Source: Microbacterium lushaniae (GTDB lineage: Bacteria > Actinomycetota > Actinomycetes > Actinomycetales > Microbacteriaceae). From it: 64,000 nucleotides of DNA. The translations under genes were made by a program, and so were the position numbers. Under the pieces are notes generated by a model. That model was not told where the DNA came from and ran no database searches. It saw nothing but the letters and a program-made list of their open reading frames with translations. Each line of letters begins with the position of its first letter. The first letter of the stretch is position 1. Of this stretch, positions 46,797 through 57,724 are shown one piece after another. The DNA is taken from assembly GCF_008727775.1 (NCBI RefSeq), contig NZ_CP044232.1, positions 1,984,001 through 2,048,000 of the forward strand, in the 5' to 3' direction.

Positions 46797-49340
46797 GTGC
46801 CTGGAGAGAACCTCACCCGCATCGAGGCGCAGGAGCGCCGCGCCGTCGTCGACACCCACTCGTACGAGGTCACCCTCGACCTCACGCGGGGCGCGGAGGT
46901 GTTCGGGTCGCGGACGGTGATCCGCTTCGCCGCCACCGAAGGCGCCGACACCTTCGTCGACCTCATCGCACGCGAGGTGCGCGAGATCACCCTCAACGGC
47001 CGCCCGGTCGACCTCGCCGCCTTCTCGGACTCGCGCATCGCCCTGACGGGCCTGGCCGGCGAGAACGAACTGGTCGTGGACGCGGACTGCCTCTACACCA
47101 ACACCGGCGAGGGACTGCACCGCTTCGTCGACCCGGTCGACGACGAGGTCTACCTGTACTCGCAGTTCGAGGTGCCCGACTCCCGGCGCATGTACGCCGT
47201 CTTCGAGCAGCCGGATCTGAAGGCCACGTTCCAGTTCACCGTCACCGCACCCGAGCCGTGGGCGGTGGTGTCCAACTCCCCCACGCCCGAGCCGCAGCGA
47301 CACGGCGACGGGACGGCGACCTGGTCGTTCGAACCCACCCCGCGGATCTCGTCATACATCACCGCGCTGATCGCCGGGCCCTACGAGTCGACGTTCTCGG
47401 AGCTGACCAGCTCGTCCGGCCGCGTCATCCCGCTGGGCGTGTACGCGCGCAAGAGCCTGTGGCAGTACCTGGATGCCGACTACGTCTTCGACAAGACGCG
47501 TGAGGGCTTCGCCTACTTCGAGGAGAAGTTCGCCTACCCGTACCCGTTCGCCAAGTACGACCAGCTGTTCGTGCCGGAGTTCAACGCCGGCGCCATGGAG
47601 AACGCCGGCGCGGTGACCTTCACCGAGTCGTACGTGTTCCGCAGCAAGGTCACCGACGCGATCAAGGAACGTCGCGTCGTCACGATCCTGCACGAGCTGG
47701 CGCACATGTGGTTCGGCGATCTGGTCACCATGAAGTGGTGGAACGACCTGTGGCTGAACGAGTCGTTCGCCGAGTGGGCCTCCACGATCGCCACGGCCGA
47801 GGCCACCGAGTGGACCCACGCGTGGACGACCTTCAACGCCATGGAGAAGACGTGGGCGTACCGGCAGGATCAGCTGCCCTCCACCCACCCCGTGGTCGCC
47901 GAGATCAACGACCTCGAAGACGTGCAGGTCAACTTCGACGGCATCACCTACGCCAAGGGCGGATCGGTCCTCAAGCAGCTGGCCGCCTGGGTGGGCATCG
48001 AGCAGTTCTTCGCCGGCGTGGCGGCGTACTTCGCCAAGCACGAGTGGTCCAACACCGAGCTGCCCGACCTGCTGTCGGAACTCGAGGCCACGAGCGGGCG
48101 CGACCTCAGCGGCTGGTCGAAGAAGTGGCTCGAGACCGCCGGCGTCAACACGCTCTCCCCGCTCATCGACGAATCCTCCGATGGCACGATCTCCCGCTTC
48201 GGGATCATTCAGACCGCACCGGCGGATTACCCCACGATCCGTCCGCACCGCCTGGGCGTGGGCTTCTACGAGCTCACCGACGGCGCCCTCGAGCGCGTGC
48301 ACTACCTGGAGCTGGACGTCGACGGCGACCGCACCGATGTGCCGGAGCTGAACGGGCACCGCCGCCCCGACCTCGTGCTGCTCAACGACAGCGACCTCGC
48401 CTACGCCAAGATCCGCCTCGACGAGCGGTCGCTTCGCACGGCGATCGCCCATCTGAAGGACATCAGCGACCCGCTGGCCCGCTCGCTGGTGTGGGGCGCG
48501 GCGTGGGATCAGACGCGGGATGCCGAGGCCTCCGCGAGCGACTACGTCGACCTGGTGCTGCGCAACATCGGCTCCGAGACGGAATCGACCACCGTGCGCA
48601 CGACGCTCGCGCAGCTGCAGCTGGCGGCCAACTCCTACGTCACCCCGGAGAGCCGGGACGCCACGCGCGAGCGCGTCGCGGCGGGACTGTGGGAGCTGGC
48701 GCAGGCCGCCGAGGCGGGCAGCGACAGCCAGCTGCAGTTCGTCACCGCGTTCGCCTCGGCTGCCGCCACCGCCGATCAGTGGGAGCAGGTGCGCGCCCTC
48801 CGCGACGGCGAGACGTCGCTGGAGGGCCTCGAGATCGACACCGACCTGTCGTGGCAGCTGCTGGTCTCCCTGGCCGCGGGCGGGCGGGTCGGCGTCGAGG
48901 AGATCGACGCCGCGCTCGAGGCCGACAACACCGCCAAGGGCGGGGAGTTCGCCGCGCAGGCGAAGGCCGCGCTGCCGGATGCGGCGGCGAAGGCCGCGGC
49001 ATGGGACGCGCTCGTCGCCAACGACGACGCCCCCAACACGATCGTGCGCGCTGCGGCGGCCGGCTTCGTCCACCCGGCCACGGTGAACACGCTCGCCCAG
49101 TTCGTGACGGCCTACTTCGACATGCTGCTGCCGGTGTGGGAGTCGCGCTCCTACCAGATCGCGCAGTACCTGATCGTCGGTCTCTACCCTGCCCCCCTCG
49201 CGAACGTCGCGCTGCGCGACGCCACGCGCGCGTGGCTGGCCGAGCACACCGACGCCCCGCCCGCCCTCCGCCGTCTCGTCAACGAGAACCTCGCGGGCGT
49301 GGAGCGCGCGCTGTCGGTGCAGGAGCGCGACGCGGAGTAG
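46797..49340 (+). CDS. pepN: Aminopeptidase N (M1 family)
   Basis: 847 residues. Zinc aminopeptidase of peptide turnover. The exopeptidase motif FNAGAMENAGAVTF lies near 265, the zinc motif HELAHMWFGDLV near 299 with the third ligand Glu in WLNESFAEW. The ERAP1-like C-terminal domain is complete. Start GTG 46797 (VPGENLTRIEAQERR) is chosen because GGGAG is 7 nt upstream; an ATG two codons earlier lies too near the SD. Confidence 0.96.
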   Translation: MPGENLTRIEAQERRAVVDTHSYEVTLDLTRGAEVFGSRTVIRFAATEGADTFVDLIAREVREITLNGRPVDLAAFSDSRIALTGLAGENELVVDADCLYTNTGEGLHRFVDPVDDEVYLYSQFEVPDSRRMYAVFEQPDLKATFQFTVTAPEPWAVVSNSPTPEPQRHGDGTATWSFEPTPRISSYITALIAGPYESTFSELTSSSGRVIPLGVYARKSLWQYLDADYVFDKTREGFAYFEEKFAYPYPFAKYDQLFVPEFNAGAMENAGAVTFTESYVFRSKVTDAIKERRVVTILHELAHMWFGDLVTMKWWNDLWLNESFAEWASTIATAEATEWTHAWTTFNAMEKTWAYRQDQLPSTHPVVAEINDLEDVQVNFDGITYAKGGSVLKQLAAWVGIEQFFAGVAAYFAKHEWSNTELPDLLSELEATSGRDLSGWSKKWLETAGVNTLSPLIDESSDGTISRFGIIQTAPADYPTIRPHRLGVGFYELTDGALERVHYLELDVDGDRTDVPELNGHRRPDLVLLNDSDLAYAKIRLDERSLRTAIAHLKDISDPLARSLVWGAAWDQTRDAEASASDYVDLVLRNIGSETESTTVRTTLAQLQLAANSYVTPESRDATRERVAAGLWELAQAAEAGSDSQLQFVTAFASAAATADQWEQVRALRDGETSLEGLEIDTDLSWQLLVSLAAGGRVGVEEIDAALEADNTAKGGEFAAQAKAALPDAAAKAAAWDALVANDDAPNTIVRAAAAGFVHPATVNTLAQFVTAYFDMLLPVWESRSYQIAQYLIVGLYPAPLANVALRDATRAWLAEHTDAPPALRRLVNENLAGVERALSVQERDAE

Positions 49341-49352
49341 AGCGGCACGCCG

Positions 49353-49393
49353 CACGGATGCCTCGACGCTCAGCCGGCGCCGAGGCATCCGTG
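49353..49393 (+). terminator. Hairpin after pepN
   Basis: A 13-bp perfect stem CACGGATGCCTCG / CGAGGCATCCGTG with a 15-nt loop. Its right arm ends 2 nt before the -10 box of the next gene. Confidence 0.65.
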
Positions 49394-49395
49394 GC

Positions 49396-49401
49396 TAGCA
49401 T
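49396..49401 (+). promoter_or_regulatory. -10 box of the mechanosensitive channel operon
   Basis: TAGCAT, 7 nt before ATG 49409, consistent with a leaderless transcript. Confidence 0.5.
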
Positions 49402-49408
49402 GGGCTGG

Positions 49409-50575
49409 ATGTCCGCACCCACTCCGCCGCCCGAGACCTCCGTCACCTCCCCCGACTTCTGGGTGCGCGTCGGCGAGGTCGCCGCCGACGTCGGCCTCAA
49501 GGCCCTCAACGTCGTCGTCGTGATCGCGGTGAGCGTGCTGCTGGCGTGGCTCCTTCGGTTCGTGATCCGCCGCGTCGTGGGGCGCATCGTCACCGGCGCC
49601 AAGAGCAAGGCGAACGTCGACGACACGCAGGCCCTGGAGCGCTCGCCCCTGAGCGCGGTCCGGCTCGTGCAGCGCACGCGCACGCTCGGATCGATCCTGC
49701 AGAACATCGTCAACGTGGCCGTCGTGGTCATCGCCCTCGTGCTCATCGCCGGGATCGTGGCGCCGAACATCCTCGCCTCCCTGACCCTGCTGACCGCCGC
49801 GATCGGCGCGGGCCTGGGTTTCGGCGCGCAGAACATCGTCAAGGACGTGCTCAACGGGATCTTCATCGTCGCCGAAGATCAGATCGGCATCGGCGACGTC
49901 GTCGACGTCGGCCTCGCGACCGGCGTGGTGGAGTACGTCAGCGTCCGGATCACGCACGTCCGCGACGTCAACGGCACGCTGTGGTACGTCCGCAACGGCG
50001 AGATCACGCGCATCGGCAACATGTCGCAGGGCTGGTCGCGCGTCATCGTCGACCTGGCCGTCCCGGCCGACGCCGACGTCGACGAGGTCGAATCCGTCAT
50101 GCTGGGGGCCGCCCAGACGCTGACGAAAGACCCGAAGTGGCGCACGCGCATCATCGAGCAGCCCGAGATCTGGGGCCTGGAGTCCGTCAGCGGCGACGCG
50201 CTCGTCATCCGCATCGTGATGAAGACCCGCGCCAACACCAAGGATGATGTGGCCCGCGAGCTGCGGATGCGCCTCAAGGTCGCCATCGAGGAGCTGGGCC
50301 TGAAGATCCCCCAGCTCAACTCCATCGTCCTCTCCGGCCCCGAAGGGGCCCAGCGCGTGCGGGGAGCCAACCCGCCCAGGACGCGCCCGAACCCGGTGAC
50401 GCCGGAGCGCCCCGTGTGGAAGCCGCGCCGTAAGCGCAACACCGCGGAGGATTCCGGCGGGAAGGACGCCGCCGCATCCTCGAAGACCCCACCGGCCCCC
50501 GCGCCCAAGACTCCGCCGGCCCAGCGCGCCCCCGGGAAGCCGGCCGCCGACAAACCAGAGGGGCCCGGCACATGA
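49409..50575 (+). CDS. Small-conductance mechanosensitive channel (MscS family)
   Basis: 388 residues. Helices at about 30-50 and 90-110 precede the pore helix LTLLTAAIGAGLGFGAQNIVKDVLNGIFIVAEDQIGIGDVV, the MscS signature. The beta domain and the alpha/beta C-domain follow. The last 75 residues are Pro/Lys-rich and disordered (KTPPAPAPKTPPAQRAPGK). It releases solutes on hypo-osmotic shock. ATG 49409 is preferred over ATG 49400, which overlaps the -10. It overlaps the globin gene by ATGA. Confidence 0.93.
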   Translation: MSAPTPPPETSVTSPDFWVRVGEVAADVGLKALNVVVVIAVSVLLAWLLRFVIRRVVGRIVTGAKSKANVDDTQALERSPLSAVRLVQRTRTLGSILQNIVNVAVVVIALVLIAGIVAPNILASLTLLTAAIGAGLGFGAQNIVKDVLNGIFIVAEDQIGIGDVVDVGLATGVVEYVSVRITHVRDVNGTLWYVRNGEITRIGNMSQGWSRVIVDLAVPADADVDEVESVMLGAAQTLTKDPKWRTRIIEQPEIWGLESVSGDALVIRIVMKTRANTKDDVARELRMRLKVAIEELGLKIPQLNSIVLSGPEGAQRVRGANPPRTRPNPVTPERPVWKPRRKRNTAEDSGGKDAAASSKTPPAPAPKTPPAQRAPGKPAADKPEGPGT

Positions 50576-51012
50576 GTGAACCACTGAGCTTCTTCGACGA
50601 GGTCGGCGGTGAGGCGGTGTTCCGCCGCCTGGTCGAGGTGTTCTACCGCGAGGTGGCCCTGGACGACGTGCTCAAGCCGATGTACCCCGAGGAGGACCTC
50701 GGTCCCGCTCAGGAGCGCCTGACACTCTTCCTCATGCAGTACTGGGGCGGGCCGACGACCTACAGCCAGGGCCGCGGTCATCCCCGCCTGCGGATGCGGC
50801 ACATGCCGTACGCCGTGGACGCCGACGCGCGCGACCGGTGGCTGCGCTGCATGCGCACGGCGGTGGACGAACTCGAGCTGCCGCCGCTGCACGAGGCCAC
50901 CCTGTGGGATTACCTCTCCCGGGCCGCCTATGCCATGGTGAACACGATCGACGCGACGGGCGACCGGGGAGTCCGGCCCTCGCTGCCGCTGGCGGGAGAC
51001 GACCGCCGCTGA
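50572..51012 (+). CDS. Group II truncated haemoglobin (trHbO-like)
   Basis: 146 residues. SFFDEVGGEAVFRRLVEVFYREV contains Tyr B10; RMRHMPYAVDADARDRWLRCM contains the proximal His; LWDYLSRAAYAMVN contains Trp G8, typical of group II. Likely binds O2/NO and may act in redox or NO detoxification. It is translationally coupled to the MscS gene and 25 nt upstream of a flavoprotein gene. Confidence 0.94.
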   Translation: MSEPLSFFDEVGGEAVFRRLVEVFYREVALDDVLKPMYPEEDLGPAQERLTLFLMQYWGGPTTYSQGRGHPRLRMRHMPYAVDADARDRWLRCMRTAVDELELPPLHEATLWDYLSRAAYAMVNTIDATGDRGVRPSLPLAGDDRR

Positions 51013-51037
51013 CCGCCGGGACGACGAAGGAGTCGCC

Positions 51038-52702
51038 ATGACCGTCCGGACGTACGACACCGACCTGCTCATCATCGGGTGGGGCCTGGCGGGCCTGGTC
51101 GCCGCACGCGAGGCTCTGCGGGCGGGAAAGCGGATCGTCGTGGTCGACCAGGAGTCGCGCACCAACCTCGGGGGCCAGGCGTGGTGGTCCTTCGGCGGCC
51201 TGTTCTTCGTCGATTCCCCCGAGCAGCGACGGCTCGGGATCACCGACTCGCTCGACCTGGCTCGGCAGGACTGGTTCGGCACCGCGGGCTTCGATCGCCC
51301 GGAGGACGCGCGGCCGCGGGAGTGGGCCGAGGCCTACCTCGCCTTCGCCGCCGGCGAGAAACGCGCCTGGCTCAAGGAGCTGGGCGTCGGGTTCTTCCCC
51401 ATCGTCGGGTGGGCGGAGCGGGGCGGGTACACCGCACTCGGTCCGGGTAACTCCGTGCCCCGCTTCCACATCGCGTGGGGTACGGGTCCCGGCGTTCTCG
51501 CGCCGTTCCAGGCCGCGCTGGAAGACGCCGAGCGGGACGGACGCGCCGTCATCCTGCCGCGTCATCGCGTCACGCAGCTGCGCACGGACGGGGGCGTGGT
51601 CACGGGCGCCGCCGGCGATGTGCTCGCACCCACCGGCGCGCCGCGGGGCGCCGCATCCTCGCGCGAGGGCGTCGGCGCGTTCGAGGTGAACGCGGCGGCC
51701 ACCGTCGTCGCTGCCGGCGGCATCGGCGGCAACCACGAGCTGGTCCGTGCGCAGTGGCCGGCGCGCCTGGGAGCACCGCCGACGTCCATGGTGGCGGGGG
51801 TGCCGGCCTACGTCGACGGATCGATGCTGGGCATCGCGGCCGCAGCCGGCGGCAGGCTCATCAACGGCGACCGGATGTGGCATTACGTCGAGGGAATCCG
51901 CAATTGGGACCCGGTGTGGCCCTCCCACGGCATCCGCATCCTGCCCGGCCCCTCATCGGTGTGGCTGGATGCCACCGGCCGGCGCCTGCCCGCTCCCCTG
52001 TTCCCGGGCTTCGACACGCTGGGCACCCTCGCTCACCTGCGCACCACCGGCTACGACCACTCGTGGTTCGTGCTGTCCTCGCGGATCGCCGAGAAGGAGT
52101 TCACGCTCTCCGGCAGCGAGCAGAACCCCGACCTGACCGGCAAAGACCTGGGGCTGCTCGTGCGTTCGCGCCTGGGCAAGGGCGCGGCCGGCCCCGTGCA
52201 GGCCTTCCTCGACCACGGCGAGGACTTCGTCGTACGGGGCGACCTGGACGCCCTCATCGCCGGGATGCGGGCCCTTCCCGGCGGCGAGGCGCTCGACGGC
52301 GCACGCGTGCGCACCGAGATCGAGGCACGCGACCGCGAGATGGCGAACGACTTCACCAAAGACGCCCAGATCGCGATGCTCCGCTCCGCGCGCGCCTTCC
52401 GCGGCGACCGCATCATCCGCACGGCCGCACCTCACCGCATCCTCGACCCCGCCGCCGGTCCCCTCATCGCGGTCAGACTGCACGTGCTCACGCGCAAGTC
52501 CCTGGGCGGTCTCGAGACCGACCTGGGCGGCCAGGTGCTCGGCGACGGCGGCGCCCCGATACCGGGCCTGTACGCCGCCGGGGAGGCCAGCGGGTTCGGC
52601 GGCGGTGGGATGCACGGCTACCGCGCGCTGGAGGGGACGTTCCTGGGCGGCTGCCTGTTCTCCGGCCGTGCGGCCGGGCGTGCGGCGGCTGCGGCGCTGT
52701 AG
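51038..52702 (+). CDS. FAD-dependent dehydrogenase (fumarate reductase / ketosteroid dehydrogenase-like)
   Basis: 554 residues. N-terminal Rossmann fold DLLIIGWGLAGLVAAREALRAGKRIVVVDQE, the flavin-family motif RTNLGGQAWWSFGGLFFVDSP, and C-terminal GLYAAGEASGFGGGGMHGYRALEGTFLGGCLFSGRAAG place it with FAD-binding_2 dehydrogenases. No quinone-linked partner subunit is nearby; the substrate is unknown. GGAG lies 7 nt before ATG 51038. It follows the globin in one transcription unit. Confidence 0.9.
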   Translation: MTVRTYDTDLLIIGWGLAGLVAAREALRAGKRIVVVDQESRTNLGGQAWWSFGGLFFVDSPEQRRLGITDSLDLARQDWFGTAGFDRPEDARPREWAEAYLAFAAGEKRAWLKELGVGFFPIVGWAERGGYTALGPGNSVPRFHIAWGTGPGVLAPFQAALEDAERDGRAVILPRHRVTQLRTDGGVVTGAAGDVLAPTGAPRGAASSREGVGAFEVNAAATVVAAGGIGGNHELVRAQWPARLGAPPTSMVAGVPAYVDGSMLGIAAAAGGRLINGDRMWHYVEGIRNWDPVWPSHGIRILPGPSSVWLDATGRRLPAPLFPGFDTLGTLAHLRTTGYDHSWFVLSSRIAEKEFTLSGSEQNPDLTGKDLGLLVRSRLGKGAAGPVQAFLDHGEDFVVRGDLDALIAGMRALPGGEALDGARVRTEIEARDREMANDFTKDAQIAMLRSARAFRGDRIIRTAAPHRILDPAAGPLIAVRLHVLTRKSLGGLETDLGGQVLGDGGAPIPGLYAAGEASGFGGGGMHGYRALEGTFLGGCLFSGRAAGRAAAAAL

Positions 52703-52717
52703 CGCGGCGGCCGTTCC

Positions 52718-53389
52718 TCAGGCCGCGCCGGTGCGGCGAACGGGCGTCAGTCCCGCCCGCAGGGGCCCGCGGACCAGGACGTGCCCGCGCTGGAGCGAGA
52801 TGCGTGTCCACGGTCCGGCTGCGCGCAGGACGGCCGTCTCTTCGCCGGCGATGAACCCGAGGGCGAAGGCCGTGAACGCCACCCCCAGCGGCAGGTCGCG
52901 CAGGGCGTCGTCGGGCGGGCCCCACACCTGGGCGCGCACCGCCCGGACCGCGTCCTCCCCGGCATCGACGGGCACCCGGTCGGCGACCGCCGCGATCCCC
53001 CACTGCGCGCGGGAGGCCAGGACGGATGCGGCCACCTCCCCCGCCGCGGCCCACCCGCCACGCGGCGGCGACACCCCGGCCCAGCTCGCCGACAGGGCCG
53101 TGGCCGGCAGCGCGACGGATGCGGGGTCATCCAGCGCCGTCGTGAGCGCGTCCGCGGCGACGACGAGGTCGCACTCGAGTTCGGGGTCCACGCCCATCAC
53201 GCGCATACCCAGGATCGTGGGTGTGCTGTCGCCCAGGCCCCGGGGGGCCAGCGGAGCGCAGGTGACCACGAGCGTGCCGGCCGCGGCGCGCAGTCGCACC
53301 GCGCCGTCGCCGAGGCGGGAGGCACGCGAGGCGAAGGTGAGCAGATCCGCCGCGGCCTCGGCGTCGGGGAAGATCAGGCGCGGGGACAC
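52718..53389 (-). CDS. Protein of unknown function
   Basis: 223 residues, no domain I can name. It alternates beta- and helix-prone segments, e.g. DGAVRLRAAAGTLVVTCAPLAPRG, LECDLVVAADALTTAL, DLPLGVAFTAFALGFIAGEETAVLRAAGPWTRISLQRGHVLVRG; no signal peptide. GTG 53389 is set by TAGTTT 7 nt upstream. It diverges from tesB, and its -10 overlaps the tesB -10. Confidence 0.7.
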   Translation of the reverse strand: MSPRLIFPDAEAAADLLTFASRASRLGDGAVRLRAAAGTLVVTCAPLAPRGLGDSTPTILGMRVMGVDPELECDLVVAADALTTALDDPASVALPATALSASWAGVSPPRGGWAAAGEVAASVLASRAQWGIAAVADRVPVDAGEDAVRAVRAQVWGPPDDALRDLPLGVAFTAFALGFIAGEETAVLRAAGPWTRISLQRGHVLVRGPLRAGLTPVRRTGAA

Positions 53390-53395
53390 CCGCCC

Positions 53396-53402
53396 TAAAC
53401 TA
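53396..53402. promoter_or_regulatory. Overlapping divergent -10 boxes
   Basis: TAAACT (53396-53401) reads toward tesB and TAGTTT (53402-53397) reads toward the 223-residue gene. They share five base pairs, so the polymerases should compete. Confidence 0.5.
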
Positions 53403-53438
53403 TCAAGGGGCGGTGGACACCCGCCGGTAGGAGGACGA

Positions 53439-54311
53439 GTGTCGGACGCGATCGATCCGGTGCAGGGGCTGCTGGACGTACTGGATCTGAAAGACGCCGG
53501 CGCACGCACCACCGAGGACATCTTCACCGGCACGTCCCAGCCGATGCCCACCGGTCGCGTGTACGGCGGTCAAGTCCTGTCGCAATCCGTGGTCGCCGCC
53601 GCGCGCACCCTCCCGGCGGATCGCATGATCCACTCCATGCACGGCTATTTCCTGCGCCCCGGCGACGTCGAGGACGGCATCACCTTCTCCGTCGACCGCA
53701 TCCACGACGGCCGGTCCTTCTCCACGCGGCGCACGCAGGCCTACCAGGCAGGCGTGCCGATCTTCTCCATGATCGCCTCGTTCCAGGACGAGGACCCGGG
53801 CGTGGACCATCACGAGCCGATGCCCGAGGTCCCGAACCCCGAAGACCTGCCCGATCCGGCGCTGGGCGCCGAGGCGCAGCATCCCATGACCCGCCGGTTG
53901 TTCACTCAGCGACCCGTGGACCTGCGCCACGTCCCCTCGTCGATCTACTTCGAGGTGGCCGGCGACCCCGTGCCGCGGCAGGCGGTGTGGATGCGCGCGC
54001 GTCGGCGCCTGCCCGACGACCGGCTGCTGCACCGAGCCGCCCTCGGGTACCTGAGCGATCTGACGATCCAGGAGCCGATCCTCCGCGCCCACGGCATCCC
54101 GTGGTCGTATCCGGGGCTGCGGGTCGCGAGCCTGGATCACGCCATGTGGTGGCACCGCGACGCCCGGGTGGATGACTGGCTGCTCTACGTGCAGGAGTCC
54201 CCCAGCGCCCGCGGCGGACGGGGACTGGCCACCGGGCGCATCTACACGCGCCAAGGCGTCCTGGCCGCCAGTGTGGCCCAGGAGATCATGGTCCGCATCC
54301 CTCAGGACTGA
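53439..54311 (+). CDS. tesB: Acyl-CoA thioesterase II
   Basis: 290 residues. Double hot-dog thioesterase hydrolysing acyl-CoA. Landmarks: IFTGTSQPMPTGRVYGGQVLSQSVVAA, HSMHGYFLRPGDV, DGRSFSTRRTQAYQ, LGYLSDLTI, SLDHAMWWHRDARVDDWLLY and GRGLATGRIYTRQGVLAASVAQE. GTG 53439 with AGGAGG upstream fixes the start. Its end overlaps the convergent 4HBT gene by 10 bp. Confidence 0.95.
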   Translation: MSDAIDPVQGLLDVLDLKDAGARTTEDIFTGTSQPMPTGRVYGGQVLSQSVVAAARTLPADRMIHSMHGYFLRPGDVEDGITFSVDRIHDGRSFSTRRTQAYQAGVPIFSMIASFQDEDPGVDHHEPMPEVPNPEDLPDPALGAEAQHPMTRRLFTQRPVDLRHVPSSIYFEVAGDPVPRQAVWMRARRRLPDDRLLHRAALGYLSDLTIQEPILRAHGIPWSYPGLRVASLDHAMWWHRDARVDDWLLYVQESPSARGGRGLATGRIYTRQGVLAASVAQEIMVRIPQD

Positions 54312-54791
54312 CGGCGCCGCCCGTGGTCGATCGGGTCGTCGAGGAAGGGCGTCCAGGCGGCGCGCTCCTCGGCGCTCCAGCGCTGCGGGCGGCCGGTGGC
54401 GGTGTCGACGATCACGACCACGGCCGTGGCGCGGGCGTACAGCACCTGCTCCTCGTCGCCGAGGGGACTGTACACCTCGAAGCACACGTCGGCGCTGGAG
54501 CCGCCGATGCGCCCGATCCACAGCTGCACGTCCAGCGGGCGCTGCCCGTACGGCACCGGCCGGTAGTACTCGATCTCCTGCCGGGCGATGAGGGTCGCCC
54601 GGGCGCCGCCGTTTTCCAGCACGTCCATGTCGAACACCGCGGTGGGAAGCGGCTCGGCCGTGCCGTCGCCGCGCCAGAACGCCCGCAGCCGGGCCTCTTC
54701 GAGCAGTTTCAGCATCGAGGTGTTGTTGACGTGGCCGAGCGCGTCCAGGTCGCCCCACCGCAGGTGGATGGGGATGTGCAGCCGCGGCCGG

Positions 54792-54799
<8 letters not shown>
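54302..54799 (-). CDS. 4-hydroxybenzoyl-CoA-type acyl-CoA thioesterase
   Basis: 165 residues, single hot-dog. The signature LRWGDLDALGHVNNTSMLKLLEEARL contains the catalytic Asp. GTG 54799 overlaps the ettA stop by 8 nt, so it is probably translated with ettA. It faces tesB tail to tail; two thioesterase genes side by side on opposite strands is notable. Substrate unknown. Confidence 0.9.
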
Positions 54800-56471
<1,672 letters not shown>

Positions 56472-56542
56472 AACCTGTCCAGTCTACGGTCCGCCGCCGC
56501 GACCGCCGCCGCCCACGCGCTGCCGCGCGCGGGCGGGCGACG

Positions 56543-57031
56543 TCACCAGTCGATCGGGCGGGTGTTGCCGACGAGGCATCCCCCGGTCTGGAGCCCGGGC
56601 ATCACGGCGGTCACGGGGTCGCCCGTGGCCGGCCCGACCTGGCCGATGAGGCAGTCTTCGCCCCACCGCACGGAGAACTGGATGCTCTCGGCAGGGTTCC
56701 CCACCGTCGACTCGTCGGCGGTGACCTGCATGGCCGCCCGGTCGAACCCCGCCGCTGTGAGGGCGTCGATGTACGCCCGCCCCACCACCGCGTCCGGCCC
56801 GGCCCACACCCCCTGCACGACGTCGGTGAAGAACGGCAGGTTGTCGTCGGCGGTGCCGCCGGGAACCAGTGCGGGTCCGGTCGGCGTCGGCGCAGGCGTC
56901 GACGGCGCCGGTGCCGGAGACGTGGCCGACGGCGTGGGCGCGGGCTCGGGCGTGCACGCGGTGACTGTGGCAGCCAGCGCTCCCGCGAACATGAGGGCGG
57001 CAAGACGCCGGGTCACGAGCGTTCGGGCCAC
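56543..57031 (-). CDS. Secreted lipoprotein of unknown function
   Basis: 162 residues. Signal peptide with lipobox TVTAC (Cys26), then a Pro/Thr/Ala-rich spacer to about 60 and a compact domain with two cysteines (GEDCLIGQVG, GGCLVGNTRPIDW). Resembles small DUF6993-type actinobacterial lipoproteins, though I cannot confirm this. GTG 57031 lies 6 nt after a TAGACT box, so probably leaderless. Confidence 0.78.
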   Translation of the reverse strand: MARTLVTRRLAALMFAGALAATVTACTPEPAPTPSATSPAPAPSTPAPTPTGPALVPGGTADDNLPFFTDVVQGVWAGPDAVVGRAYIDALTAAGFDRAAMQVTADESTVGNPAESIQFSVRWGEDCLIGQVGPATGDPVTAVMPGLQTGGCLVGNTRPIDW

Positions 57032-57050
57032 GAGGGAAGTCTATGCCGCC

Positions 57051-57578
57051 TCAGAACGGAGTCTCGTCCGAGCCGGCGGGCACCCCGGAGCCCCGGTCCG
57101 CACCGGCACCCACCAGATCCGCAGTCGCGGCCGGGATGGTCCAGCCGCTCGCATCGGTGGCGCCCGCCGCGGTCTGCTCGCCGGTGCGGGTCTGGTCGCC
57201 CGCGCCGCGATCGGATTCCCCGCCGTCCGCTCGCTGATAGGACGTGGTCCCCCACAGCAGGTCATGGCCGACGGAGTCGGCGTCGATCTCGGCGGTCGTG
57301 CCGCGCTTGGTTCCGGTGTCCCAGTCGCGCAGCCGCAGCCGGCCGGTCACGACCACCCGGTCACCCTGATGCAGCGACGCGTAGGCGTGCTCGCCCAGCC
57401 CGCGGAACGCCGACACCGTGAACCAGTTCGTGTACTGCTCCACCCACTTCCCGCTCCCGCGGTCGAACCGCCGGTGCGATGATGCCAGCCGGAACGAGGT
57501 GACCCGCACCCCTTCGGCGATCGTGCGCTGCTCGGGCTCGGTGGCGATGTTGCCGGTGACGGTGATGATCTCGGTCAT
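57051..57578 (-). CDS. ssb: Single-stranded DNA-binding protein (short paralogue type)
   Basis: 175 residues. OB fold in about 1-110 (MTEIITVTGNIATEPEQRTIAEGVRVTSFRLASSHRRFD, YTNWFTVSAFRGLGEHAYASLHQGDRVVVTGRLRLRDW). The linker is low-complexity and the chain ends SDETPF, an acidic tip resembling the partner-binding DDDIPF tail. It stands outside the rpsF-ssb-rpsR operon, so it is likely an accessory SSB, e.g. for recombination or competence. AGAGG lies 7 nt before ATG 57578. Confidence 0.93.
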   Translation of the reverse strand: MTEIITVTGNIATEPEQRTIAEGVRVTSFRLASSHRRFDRGSGKWVEQYTNWFTVSAFRGLGEHAYASLHQGDRVVVTGRLRLRDWDTGTKRGTTAEIDADSVGHDLLWGTTSYQRADGGESDRGAGDQTRTGEQTAAGATDASGWTIPAATADLVGAGADRGSGVPAGSDETPF

Positions 57579-57724
57579 GTCGCATCCTCTCGGTCGGATG
57601 CTCCGGTGACCGCGTGCCCGTCGGACACCGGAGCTGTCACCATCGTCGCGAGCCGACGGAGGCGCGGACGGGCCGGTGCCCGGGCTGGGGACAAGGGCGC
57701 TCGAACGCCGCCTGGGGAGGAGGG

